Shown in pieces: positions 18,147 to 26,573 of a stretch of DNA of 64,000 bases. The notes below the pieces were generated by a model. It was not told where the DNA came from and ran no database searches. It saw nothing but the letters and a program-made list of their open reading frames with translations. Numbering within the stretch: the first letter of the stretch is position 1; each line of letters begins with the position of its first letter. Source of the DNA: an uncultured Aquimarina sp. (GTDB lineage Bacteria > Bacteroidota > Bacteroidia > Flavobacteriales > Flavobacteriaceae). The stretch is taken from contig CANMML010000015.1 of assembly GCA_947499005.1 (NCBI GenBank), positions 1 through 64,000 of the forward strand, written 5' to 3'. A program made the position numbers and the translations under genes.

Positions 18147-20957
18147 TTATAACTCTAAAATATAGTTAACCAAGTTCTGTTTGTGAGCTAGATTGAGTTT
18201 TTTTCTAAGTCTATACCTTTTAATTTCAACACTTCTAGGTGAAATGTGTAGTAGTTGTGCAATCTCTTTAGAAGATAAGTTAAGGCGAAGATAAGCACAT
18301 AATTTTAGGTCATTTGGAGATAGTGAAGGGTGTATTTTTTTGATATGTTTTAAAAATTGACTGTCAGCATTATTAAACGCTTCTTGGAAAAGTTCCCAAT
18401 CATCATTTTGTTTTAAGTTTTCATCTATAATTTTGATGACTGGTTGAACGATACGAGGATTTTCAACTTCATCTAATTTTTCTTTAATCGTAGTAAGCAA
18501 TTTATTCTTCTTTAAAATACTCATGGTAGAGGCAGCCAATTCTTTGCTTTTACTTTTAAACTCGAGTTCTAATTGTTCGTTTTTAAGTTTTATAATTTCT
18601 TTTTCATTTTGAACTTGAGTAAACTCTAAAGCACGCTGGTTTTTTTCTACTAATTTTTGACGCTGTTTTTTATAATATTTCTTGTATACATTGTGCATAA
18701 AAAGACTAAAACCCAACACCCCTAGTATATATACTCCGATCATTATCGGTGAAATATACCATGGTTTAGCAATAGTAAAATGATAGGTGACCGTATTGTT
18801 AGATAATGTATTTCCAATTTTTGCTCGAACCTCAAATTGATATTCCCCAAAAGGTAAATTGGGATAGGAAACTTTAGAGGTGGTATTCCAAGGACTCCAC
18901 TTTTCATAAATTCCTTTCAAGCGGTACTGATATTTCGTGGTTGAATATTCTTGGAATTCGGGGGCGTAAAAAGAAATTTCTAAATTGTTTTTAGCGTTGG
19001 TAAAGCTGCCCGAAGTATTTTTATTGATATAAGTAGCAGTGTCATTCGTTTTGGAATTAAGAATGGATTCTATATAAATATTGAATTTTTTTGATGTTAT
19101 CTTATTTGTGTTTAGCGTAATATATCCAGAAGTTTTACCGATCAAGTAATTTCCATTTTGATCTATTTTTAGAATATTCTCGTATCCAACAATACCATCT
19201 CTAATTTCTTTAGCAATAGGAATGTGCTTTAATTTTGGAAAATTAGCAATCCCTTTAGTAGTTACATAAGTGATGTCTGAATTTGTGAAAAACCAAAGAT
19301 TAGAATCACTTTCATCTTTGATCATTTTGCCCGATAAATAGTCCTCTTGCTTATAAACCTCACTTAGGAAATCATTTTTTTCAAAAGTCGATTTCTCGTT
19401 ATTATATTGATACACTCCTTTCTTGAACGCATATAATAATTCATCATTATAGGAAGTTATTCCAGAATGCGAACCAATCAAAGAAGTGTCTATGGTTATG
19501 TTTTTTACTTCGGTAAAATCAGCATTTAATTTTAAATGGAATATTCCATTATATTCATGATTTACAAAAATACTTCCCTTATGCTGTTCAAAATATCTAG
19601 CAGAATTTTTGAATCCCTTAATCTTATGTTTAAGCTGCCATGATTTTTTTGGTTTATGTAGAATATACAAGCCATTGTAATTTCCTTGAAGAATTTCTTT
19701 TTCAGAATTTTCGCTTTCTAACAGGGACATTTTCCATGTCCCCGGAATATTAGAGATTTTAGTAGCATTACCTTTATTTATGATAAAAGTTCCTGTATGA
19801 TGCCCACAAAATAATTGTTGGTCTATCACTTTTAAATTCCACACTTGTCCTTGAGTTCCTTCAATAAAAGTGATGTCATTTGTATTTGGTTTGTCAATTG
19901 TCTTGTAAAAAAGACCTTGATTTGTTCCTAAGTAAAGCTTATCCTTAAAAATAGCAGCTGTATAGACACTCCCTAGCGTTCCTTGATTATCATGGAAAAC
20001 TCGATAAGGGGCTTTAATGTTTATAAAACTAATCCCATGATCTAAACCCATCCATATATTATTGTCAATATCTTCGAATAGAGAAAGCACAGTGTTGTTA
20101 AGTAACCTCGTGTTTTGATTGATCTGCCAAACTATTTTTCCTTTTTGGTCTAAATGGATTAGGCCATTAGATATTGACCCCAACATGTAACTTTCATCTT
20201 TCAATTGTATCGCATCATATAAGCTAAATTGAGTTAGAAATGTATTAGGAAAATGCTCATTGACTTTTAATATTTTATTTTCAAGTTTGAAAAGGCCTTT
20301 GTGTTTAGTGAGAATTTGTAATTCATTTTTTGTTCCGAATAATTGTATGATTTCATTATTCATAATCACATCATCATTGGATACTAATCTATCTTTACCC
20401 GATTCTATAATGAAAAGTCCTTCTGCAAGTCTTTGAAAATAAATTGAGTTTTCAATTTTAAATATTTTATTAATAGTGCTTTTCGAATCAATATAAGTAG
20501 CACTATGTTCTTTAGTGTTGTAGATATAAATGCGTTTCAATGATTGAAACACAACATATTCGTCAATACTTATAATATTCCAAAACTCTTCATCTTCTAG
20601 TAGTTTTATATTGAGTTCATTAGATAAAGAAGTGTAGTTAAGTATTCCTAGAATGTTTCTTTCCCAATATCCGAACTCCATAAAGCAGCCTGTATAAATA
20701 CGATCATCCACTGCGGTTACCGATCGCATTATGGTTTCATTGGGAGAAGGGTGTAACTTCCAACTAGCACCATTAAAGGCTAATAAGCCTTTATTATTGG
20801 CGGTATACATAATTTTATCTGAAGATTGTGTGATATCCCAGTTTTGATTTTCTCCGTGATAGTCTTTAGGGTGAAAATTATGAAAGGGGGGAAGCTCTTG
20901 AGCTGTTATTTCAAGGTTTAGTAAAAAGATAAAAAAAAGAAGAATCTTAATTTTCAA
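18147..20957 (-). CDS. Membrane-spanning two-component-propeller regulator with LuxR-type HTH
   Basis: A 936-residue regulator. A signal peptide (KIKILLFFIFLLNLEITAQ) is followed by a long beta-propeller sensor region with Reg_prop-like repeats (NNIWMGLDHGISFI), a Y_Y_Y domain (YQYRLKGIYEKWSPW...YQFEVRAK, about 660-730), one transmembrane segment (IMIGVYILGVLGFSLFM), a coiled coil, and a C-terminal LuxR-type helix-turn-helix (LSPNDLKLCAYLRLNLSSKEIAQLLHIS). There is no kinase or receiver domain. Such proteins sense a periplasmic saccharide and activate the adjacent polysaccharide genes. The start codon is TTG at 20957: no ATG exists upstream of residue 49 and the signal peptide needs this start. 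Confidence 0.85.
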   Translation of the reverse strand: MKIKILLFFIFLLNLEITAQELPPFHNFHPKDYHGENQNWDITQSSDKIMYTANNKGLLAFNGASWKLHPSPNETIMRSVTAVDDRIYTGCFMEFGYWERNILGILNYTSLSNELNIKLLEDEEFWNIISIDEYVVFQSLKRIYIYNTKEHSATYIDSKSTINKIFKIENSIYFQRLAEGLFIIESGKDRLVSNDDVIMNNEIIQLFGTKNELQILTKHKGLFKLENKILKVNEHFPNTFLTQFSLYDAIQLKDESYMLGSISNGLIHLDQKGKIVWQINQNTRLLNNTVLSLFEDIDNNIWMGLDHGISFINIKAPYRVFHDNQGTLGSVYTAAIFKDKLYLGTNQGLFYKTIDKPNTNDITFIEGTQGQVWNLKVIDQQLFCGHHTGTFIINKGNATKISNIPGTWKMSLLESENSEKEILQGNYNGLYILHKPKKSWQLKHKIKGFKNSARYFEQHKGSIFVNHEYNGIFHLKLNADFTEVKNITIDTSLIGSHSGITSYNDELLYAFKKGVYQYNNEKSTFEKNDFLSEVYKQEDYLSGKMIKDESDSNLWFFTNSDITYVTTKGIANFPKLKHIPIAKEIRDGIVGYENILKIDQNGNYLIGKTSGYITLNTNKITSKKFNIYIESILNSKTNDTATYINKNTSGSFTNAKNNLEISFYAPEFQEYSTTKYQYRLKGIYEKWSPWNTTSKVSYPNLPFGEYQFEVRAKIGNTLSNNTVTYHFTIAKPWYISPIMIGVYILGVLGFSLFMHNVYKKYYKKQRQKLVEKNQRALEFTQVQNEKEIIKLKNEQLELEFKSKSKELAASTMSILKKNKLLTTIKEKLDEVENPRIVQPVIKIIDENLKQNDDWELFQEAFNNADSQFLKHIKKIHPSLSPNDLKLCAYLRLNLSSKEIAQLLHISPRSVEIKRYRLRKKLNLAHKQNLVNYILEL

Positions 20958-20959
20958 AG

Positions 20960-20989
20960 AGTCAGGTTTACATCTGACTTGAAAGTCAG
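20960..20989. promoter_or_regulatory. Hexamer cluster AGTCAG / CTGACT / AGTCAG at the regulator start
   Basis: Three alternately oriented hexamers lie immediately upstream of the TTG start of the regulator gene and can form two alternative small hairpins. This could be an operator for autoregulation or a leader structure. There is no other evidence. Confidence 0.3.
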
Positions 20990-21242
20990 CTATATTGAGT
21001 TATTCTTTGAATTTAAGAAAAGTAATTGATGATTTAAAATGTAACGAGTTCTAATTAGGGTAATTGCATTGAAATTACGTCATGCTGATATATCAATATC
21101 TCATTAATACAGAAATCTTTCATACACTGATCGCTTTCATCGAATATTTTGGTGAATAGGTCTAAAAAACTAGGCTTCAGATAAATGCAACAAACACGAA
21201 ACATATAAAGACGTACATTGAACGTTAGAATATATACGGCTT

Positions 21243-21938
21243 ATGAGTGTTAAAATAGAAATGCATTTGGATGGGGATATATACCCATTAGAGAAGTTTT
21301 CTTGGGGTTTTAGCCAAGGTACTAACAGTAATGGCATGCCTTCAAACAAGATTCGTCAAAAAGGCTTGCATGTATCTACCATCATGGTACGAAACGACGA
21401 ACTAGAAGCCTGGGCATATCACAATCATCTAAAAAAAGATCTTGAAATCCATATCATCCCTAATATCCTGGGTACTGAAAGAACACGTATCATCAAGTGT
21501 ACCGAGTGTTTTTTGATAGAATTAGAAACAGAATACCACAACCAAAGTAAACAGCAAACGATGCAGCATTTGTTTATCACTTTTGGTCGTGTAGAGGCCA
21601 ATTGGTCTACGGCTGTTTATAAAGAAAATTGGGCGCAAGAGCCTATGGCTGAAACGGCTAATACGGTGATCGAAGAAGACCCTATACTTGTTGATGGTTA
21701 TTTTACTAATTTAAAAGGAGAGCGCATTCCTAATAATACACTAAAAGATGGCCTAGAGGTTTATTACGTCATAGAAACCCAAAATGCTATAGGTCACGTT
21801 ATCGATTTGGATTTATCGGATTCAAAAAACGATTTTAAATACGAAGGGCAACTATTACCTAATGACATTTTAGAAGATTTAAAAATCACTTCCGATACGC
21901 AAAAAGTAAAACTAGAAGTAATTCGTCAAATTAGTTAA
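21243..21938 (+). CDS. tssD: Type VI secretion tube protein TssD (Hcp) with C-terminal extension
   Basis: A 231-residue protein whose first 130 residues match Bacteroidota TssD (the Hcp-like tube protein of subtype iii type VI systems): it starts with a beta-rich KIEMHLDGDIYPLEKFSWGFSQ, as these proteins do. Residues about 145-231 (VDGYFTNLKGERIPNNTLKDG to VKLEVIRQIS) are an added beta-rich domain, probably an adaptor for a dedicated effector. It has no signal peptide. The effector gene follows after 4 bases. No other core type VI genes are in the window, so this is an orphan tube/effector module that would use machinery encoded elsewhere. Confidence 0.75.
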   Translation: MSVKIEMHLDGDIYPLEKFSWGFSQGTNSNGMPSNKIRQKGLHVSTIMVRNDELEAWAYHNHLKKDLEIHIIPNILGTERTRIIKCTECFLIELETEYHNQSKQQTMQHLFITFGRVEANWSTAVYKENWAQEPMAETANTVIEEDPILVDGYFTNLKGERIPNNTLKDGLEVYYVIETQNAIGHVIDLDLSDSKNDFKYEGQLLPNDILEDLKITSDTQKVKLEVIRQIS

Positions 21939-21942
21939 TCAT

Positions 21943-23466
21943 ATGCCTAATATCATTTTTAAAACATTTCCAGGACTTAGTCTTCTCACTCAATCATTAT
22001 CGATTGTAAGACCTAGGATTAAAAAAGCCTATTTTGCTACAGCTAAAATTGAAGAAAAAGAAGTAACTAGTACCACTGAAACTGAAGCAGAAATATATAC
22101 CGTAGTATCTGGAGATACCTTATCGAAAATAGCATCTAAGAAAGGAACAACTGTAGCTGCCATAGTAGAAAGCGATGCTACAATAACTAATGCCAATAAA
22201 CACTTGATTAGTGTAGGACAACAAATTACCCTTCCCACACAAGTATCAACTACGGAAACAAAGAAAAAAATAACATTTACTAAAAGTAAAGGAGGGAAAC
22301 TAGGTGAAACACTTTATGTAATAGTAGAAACCGAAGATTTTCGTGGGTACAGTGTTAGTATTAATGTAGAACAAGGAAAAGACAAATGTTTAGAAGAACC
22401 CTACAAAGCTTTAATGCTAAAGAACGATCAAGGAAACTATAGCACCTTAGTAACGACCACAGTGGGTGGGATGTCTCAAACTGAATTCACAAATAAAGAT
22501 GATTTTCAAGATATGGCAATCTTTAAAATTGCTATTGATCATAGTGATACCACTAAGAAAAAAGCTTGGCAAGATGCTCTAGAGGAAGCTACTGATAAAA
22601 AAACACAACTTTGCTTATTGATAGATGCTCATTCCCCTGAAGGACAAACCGAAATGCATATTAATTATGATGGTAACAGTGAAGCTGGACAAATAAATGG
22701 TGAAAATGTCACTAATCGCTGGCTTGATGCTAAAGACCAGTGGTTTGAGTTAAAAAAGAAAGACTGCTGTACTAATGATATTACTTCATCAGAACTTAAA
22801 GAAATTTTTACCAATGCATCTGATCAAAGAATTAATGAACTAAGAGATAATTTTAATGATGCATTTGAAAAATTTTCAATTGATACCTGTCAAAGAAAAT
22901 CCCATTTCTTTGCTCAAATACGAGAAGAGGTAGGAAATAATATTAATACATTTTCCGAAAACTTGAATTATACTGTTCAGTCACTTAAAGATACTTTTAG
23001 TTATTTCAGGAATAATCCTGATGAGGCTGAACTATATGGAAGATCGGACGATCATCCTGCCGACCAAGAAGCTATAGGAAATAGAGCTTATGCAAATAGA
23101 TTAGGTAATGGAAATATTGAAAGTGGAGATGGGTGGAACTACAGAGGGAAAGGATACATACAACTTACAGGTAGGAGCAATTATGAATCCGTAAATGATG
23201 AAATTTTAGAAAAATATCAAAATTCAAATATTGACATCATTGAAAGCCCTGACGATATACTAAGTTCTAAAGGTGCTTTACTTTCAGCTATGGGGTACTG
23301 GACTTTAAACGGTTTAAATAATCTTGCTGATAACGGAAGTGAAGATTCTCATGTAAATGCCATTACGGCTGTAATAAACCTTTATACTGAAAGTTATTCA
23401 GAAAGAAGAGAACACTTTGAAACAGCTTCAAATACATTTAAATTAGACGAGTGCAAAAATTTATAA
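21943..23466 (+). CDS. LysM and GH19 cell-wall hydrolase, probable type VI effector
   Basis: A 507-residue protein without a signal peptide. Residues 51-97 are a LysM peptidoglycan-binding motif (YTVVSGDTLSKIASK...VGQQITLP). A middle region (about 110-275) is beta-rich and unassigned. Residues about 280-505 are a GH19 chitinase/endolysin-type domain with HFFAQIREEVGN (catalytic Glu328 or Glu329) and RGKGYIQLTGRSNY (401-414). GH19 domains cut chitin or peptidoglycan; with LysM and the TssD neighbour, peptidoglycan of a competing cell is the likely target. It is followed one base later by a lipoprotein gene in the position of an immunity gene. Confidence 0.75.
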   Translation: MPNIIFKTFPGLSLLTQSLSIVRPRIKKAYFATAKIEEKEVTSTTETEAEIYTVVSGDTLSKIASKKGTTVAAIVESDATITNANKHLISVGQQITLPTQVSTTETKKKITFTKSKGGKLGETLYVIVETEDFRGYSVSINVEQGKDKCLEEPYKALMLKNDQGNYSTLVTTTVGGMSQTEFTNKDDFQDMAIFKIAIDHSDTTKKKAWQDALEEATDKKTQLCLLIDAHSPEGQTEMHINYDGNSEAGQINGENVTNRWLDAKDQWFELKKKDCCTNDITSSELKEIFTNASDQRINELRDNFNDAFEKFSIDTCQRKSHFFAQIREEVGNNINTFSENLNYTVQSLKDTFSYFRNNPDEAELYGRSDDHPADQEAIGNRAYANRLGNGNIESGDGWNYRGKGYIQLTGRSNYESVNDEILEKYQNSNIDIIESPDDILSSKGALLSAMGYWTLNGLNNLADNGSEDSHVNAITAVINLYTESYSERREHFETASNTFKLDECKNL

Positions 23467-23467
23467 A

Positions 23468-24046
23468 ATGGCAATCATGATTGATTTTTTGAAAATTATT
23501 TTAATAGCCTGTATGACAATTTCAGTTGTAAACTGTAAAAATTACAAGACTGAAAATAAAATTATTTCTAATACTAATGATACATTATTAAAAAATGTTG
23601 ATGTTGAAAAAACTGATAAAATATACACAGAACTTATTGATTTTAACGATAGTTTGAAATTACGAATAGATGAAAAAAACATTTCTATTATTGATAACGA
23701 AGGCAAAACTTTGTTTGAAAATAATAACATTATTCGACTAGCTGATGAGAATAAAAATTGTTTTTCGGAAGGGTTTGAAAAAGTAGTATGTAAAAATCTT
23801 TACTTCACTGTAGAACAACAGAATTGCTCTAATAAATACTTCATAAATGAATATATAACCTTTAAACAAAATAAGATAGAGAATAGGTTTTTCTTACATA
23901 AAATAGGTTATGTCTTTAGAGATAAAACCAATGGAAATAAAACAGAAAAAGTTTTTGATCGAAATGATTTTGGTTCTGTAGATTTTAATGACATAAACCT
24001 TTCATTATTGTATTTAGAACTTATTAATAAATCCTCTTTAAAATAA
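23468..24046 (+). CDS. Lipoprotein, probable immunity protein to the GH19 effector
   Basis: 192 residues with a signal peptide and lipobox VVNC. The mature protein is charged and beta-rich and has no family I recognise. An ATG at 23477 is an alternative start. It begins one base after the stop of the LysM-GH19 gene. A periplasm-facing lipoprotein encoded directly behind a cell-wall-degrading type VI effector is the usual arrangement for immunity proteins. The role is inferred from position and localisation. Confidence 0.5.
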   Translation: MAIMIDFLKIILIACMTISVVNCKNYKTENKIISNTNDTLLKNVDVEKTDKIYTELIDFNDSLKLRIDEKNISIIDNEGKTLFENNNIIRLADENKNCFSEGFEKVVCKNLYFTVEQQNCSNKYFINEYITFKQNKIENRFFLHKIGYVFRDKTNGNKTEKVFDRNDFGSVDFNDINLSLLYLELINKSSLK

Positions 24047-24063
24047 AGGTATATCAAGGTATT

Positions 24064-24177
24064 GTGATAACACAAATAAATATTATAAAGGGAAATTGTA
24101 AATCGTTCATAATTATTGTTATAACGCTCTGCTTTATTTCTTGTAATAAAAATAATCATAAAGAAGCTACTATGTAA
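24064..24177 (+). pseudogene. Truncated lipoprotein gene remnant
   Basis: A GTG-started frame of 37 codons encodes a hydrophobic stretch and lipobox (IIIVITLCFISC) followed by only ten residues and a stop. This looks like the signal peptide of a second lipoprotein whose body has been lost, perhaps a second immunity gene. It lies 18 bases after the immunity-type gene. Confidence 0.4.
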
Positions 24178-24499
24178 GCTCCCCAAAAAATAGAACTGTT
24201 TAAAAGTAGAATTGTATAAACTTAATCAGTACGAGGAAGACTAAATTTTATTCTTTTTAGGATCAACCCTAAAGTTGTGGGCAAACACTGTTACCGTCAT
24301 TTCCGCGGAGGTGGAAATCTCCTCAGCTAAATATGATATTTTCAATTTAAAATAATGATTTACAATTCCTAGTGAAGGAGACTCCACTACAATTTTTTCA
24401 AAATTCGTGGAGTGACATACAGAGTGAACACAATATCCCACAAGTTTTCCGCTTGATCCTCTTTTTAGTTTGTTATAAACACAGAAAATTTCATAAAAT

Positions 24500-24553
24500 A
24501 AAAAAATCCAACCACTAGTGTGATTGAATTTTCTTGGTCGGGGTCGCAGGATT
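24500..24553 (-). repeat. Degenerate tRNA-Pro 3' end with terminator (old integration scar)
   Basis: Positions 24537-24553 match the tRNA-Pro 3' end with one mismatch (GTCGGGGTCGCAGGATT), then similarity stops. In the minus direction it is followed by a terminator-like hairpin closely related to the one at 24676-24707 (both contain AAAATCCAACCAC on the plus strand). So the tRNA end plus its terminator exists twice within 200 bases. Confidence 0.6.
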
Positions 24554-24675
24554 AGCATTAGCTGATCCTGAATTGAGTTTTGTTACTCAAGTATATCCAA
24601 TCAAAAGCTATCGCTTTTGTGTCTTTTTTTATTTTAGTTCAATTAGAAAGTAAACTTTCAATTTTATAAAATAAA

Positions 24676-24707
24676 AAATCCAACCACTTTGTTAGTGATT
24701 GGATTTT
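24676..24707 (-). terminator. Displaced terminator of the original tRNA-Pro gene
   Basis: The hairpin AATCCAACCAC / GTGATTGGATT abuts the 26-bp tRNA end on the minus strand and is flanked by A and T runs. It is probably the terminator that followed tRNA-Pro before the element inserted. Confidence 0.55.
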
Positions 24708-24733
24708 GTCGGGGTAGCAGGATTCGAACCTGC
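24708..24733. repeat. Attachment site, left end of the integrative element
   Basis: 26 bases identical to 46745-46770, the 3' end of the intact tRNA-Pro gene (starting gtcggggtagcaggattcg). The direct repeat defines the element boundaries and is typical of tyrosine-recombinase integration into the 3' part of a tRNA gene. Confidence 0.85.
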
Positions 24734-25430
24734 AACGTTTTCCATTTTCTTATACCCTATTTTGTCGTTAACAACGCCGCAAAAATAATAAAAACCTTCC
24801 TTTGTGCAAGAAAATCAACACTTTTTTTCAATATCCATTTTAGAGTAGTTTTTTTTAAAATTACTGACACCAAGTGACACCTTTGTAAAGTGTTGTTTTT
24901 AAAGGTTTTTGGTTTTTTTTGATGCTGTAAAATAAACTTTTTAATTGTCTCGTTATCTGTTTTAAATAACGTTTGAAAAAAATAACAAAAAGTAGTTTTA
25001 TAGTAAGAGGTTATACTTTAACGTTTATTCTGCTTTTATAGAAATACAAAAAGGCTAATAATAAGTCTATTAGTTTAAAAAGTTGAAGTTCTATAATAAA
25101 GTAATCTATTTCCTACAAATATATTTACTGAAACAACATAACTGTTTGCTTAGAAAAATATCTATAAAAATTTTGATTATTCAGTCTTTCTTTTAGCTTT
25201 GTGATGCATTTATGACGCTATTTTGATACATATATGGCGTAAATAGGTACTATTTTAACGTTAGTTTCGTTTATTTGATATTAATACTATTGTCACTTCT
25301 TTTTTTCGATTAATTGTAAATAGACATTACGTATAATAATAGAATTATATAAAGATATTATAGATTAAATGTCTATTAATATCTATCAAATAATAAATTG
25401 TAATCAATAATTAGACAACACCCAACTGTA
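24734..25430. other. Non-coding left end of the element
   Basis: About 700 bases of AT-rich sequence with no credible gene. It contains an inverted repeat at 25319-25377 upstream of the first gene. Recombinase arm sites or an early promoter may lie here, but I cannot identify them. Confidence 0.5.
25319..25377. promoter_or_regulatory. Inverted repeat AATAGACATT / AATGTCTATT, candidate operator
   Basis: Exact 10-bp arms at 25319-25328 and 25368-25377 flank an AT-rich spacer upstream of the first replication-module gene. A third direct copy (AATAGACATTA) sits at about 25759-25769, at the start of the second gene. This suggests a binding site for a regulator acting on both genes. Confidence 0.4.
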
Positions 25431-25763
25431 ATGAGAAAAAAGACAGATTTAAAAAATAAAAAATATAAGATACTAGAGCGTTTAAAGCAACTACCTTATA
25501 GTGAGTATCGAATAGCTAAAGAAAAACTTCCAATAGCTTTAGACGTAAGTAAAAGAACTTTTGAAAGATGGTTATACTTAACGAAAGTTGATAAAGGAGA
25601 AATCCCAGCGGATAAACTAGCTATTATAGCAAGCTTTTTTGGTTTAGGGGATAATCTTGGTGCATTACTAAATTATAAAGTGCCAAAATTCAATACTAAA
25701 AAATTAGAAAAGCTTAAAGGCTCAGATCATGCATTAATCGAAGAGTTTCAATTTGTAAAATAG
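25431..25763 (+). CDS. Small HTH-type DNA-binding protein
   Basis: 110 residues, lysine-rich, with a helix-turn-helix-like segment around residues 25-60 (EYRIAKEKLPIALDVSKRTFERWLYL) and a following helical ADKLAIIASFFGL that resembles XRE-type regulators. It is the first gene of the replication module and is followed closely by another small HTH protein. A regulatory or excision-related role is likely but unproven. Confidence 0.5.
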   Translation: MRKKTDLKNKKYKILERLKQLPYSEYRIAKEKLPIALDVSKRTFERWLYLTKVDKGEIPADKLAIIASFFGLGDNLGALLNYKVPKFNTKKLEKLKGSDHALIEEFQFVK

Positions 25764-25768
25764 ACATT

Positions 25769-25987
25769 ATGATGAGAGAAACAGATAATGCAGTTTTATA
25801 CAGAGCATGTAGCAAGAAGACAATTGCAGCAGCTTATAATATTTCTTACAAAACTTTACGCACTTGGCTTAAACCAATTAAAGATAATATAGGTAATTAT
25901 GAGGGTAGATTGTATAAACCTAATCAAGTTGAAAAAATCGTGCAACATTTCGGAGAACCTGAGAAAGTAAGTTTAGTTCGTGTCTGA
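25769..25987 (+). CDS. Small HTH protein (MerR/excisionase-like)
   Basis: 72 residues. KKTIAAAYNISYKTLRTWLKPIKD is a helix-turn-helix resembling the first-helix region of MerR- or excisionase-type proteins and of small Bacteroidota proteins that select a target by one HTH; YKPNQVEKIVQHFGEP follows. It starts 5 bases after the previous gene and overlaps the next one. An ATG three bases downstream is an equal start candidate. Confidence 0.45.
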   Translation: MMRETDNAVLYRACSKKTIAAAYNISYKTLRTWLKPIKDNIGNYEGRLYKPNQVEKIVQHFGEPEKVSLVRV

Positions 25988-26573
25988 TGATGAAAAAATA
26001 GTAGCCCAATTTGAAAAGGCTATAAAACAGATGCAGAAAGATTTGGCTTATTTGGCAACTAATAAGCCAAATCTAAAAGACACTTTTTTTGATAAGCAAA
26101 ATAAAATCCTTAGAGCATTGATAGAATACTATCAATATACTCAGGAGCATACACAGACCCTTGAATTAGATTTTTTTCAATATCAAGTTGAAAAAAGAAA
26201 ACAGACAAAAAGACTTGAAGATAAAATAATATCACTTGAAGCAATCTGCATTTCTCACGGTATTATTGATTTTCCTTATTTAATGAATTTTGGTAAAAAA
26301 ACTTTAATAAGGGAAGCTACCGAATTAGGGAAGGAAAAGAGAATGCGTCTTCCTTATTTGCTTAATGAAAAATTAGACAATTTAGAAAGTGGTGAAAGGA
26401 ACTCTATTTTAAGCATTTTACAGAGAGGTATTAATGAGGATATAAATAATCTTATTAAAAACCTAAATGATAAAAATAAACATCGTCTATTAACTAAAAG
26501 AGAAAAGAGAGAGGATCTTTTAAATGAGTTAAGGCAAAAAAAACATATACTTAACAATGGCATTGAAATTTGA
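25980..26573 (+). CDS. Helical protein of the replication module, unknown function
   Basis: 197 residues, strongly charged and almost entirely helical, with a probable coiled coil around residues 60-85. It starts with GTG, overlaps the preceding gene by 8 bases and the following helicase gene by 17 bases, so it is translationally coupled to both. I recognise no family. The position suggests an accessory to the VapE-type helicase. Confidence 0.5.
   Translation: MSDDEKIVAQFEKAIKQMQKDLAYLATNKPNLKDTFFDKQNKILRALIEYYQYTQEHTQTLELDFFQYQVEKRKQTKRLEDKIISLEAICISHGIIDFPYLMNFGKKTLIREATELGKEKRMRLPYLLNEKLDNLESGERNSILSILQRGINEDINNLIKNLNDKNKHRLLTKREKREDLLNELRQKKHILNNGIEI

Larger units (their letters stand above)
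24178..24707. other. Non-coding junction between the effector module and the integrative element
   Basis: I see no credible gene here. The stretch holds a small ATTTCC...GGAAAT hairpin (24299-24318), a degenerate tRNA-Pro end with terminator (24500-24553), a short AAAGC...GCTTT hairpin near 24605, and the terminator of the second tRNA end (24676-24707). A 105-codon minus frame at 24241-24558 is not convincing. Confidence 0.6.

Noticed and set aside
24241-24558. 105-codon minus-strand frame
   Set aside because: It crosses the degenerate tRNA end, a terminator and a small hairpin, and its composition is unlike a protein. It is treated as non-coding.
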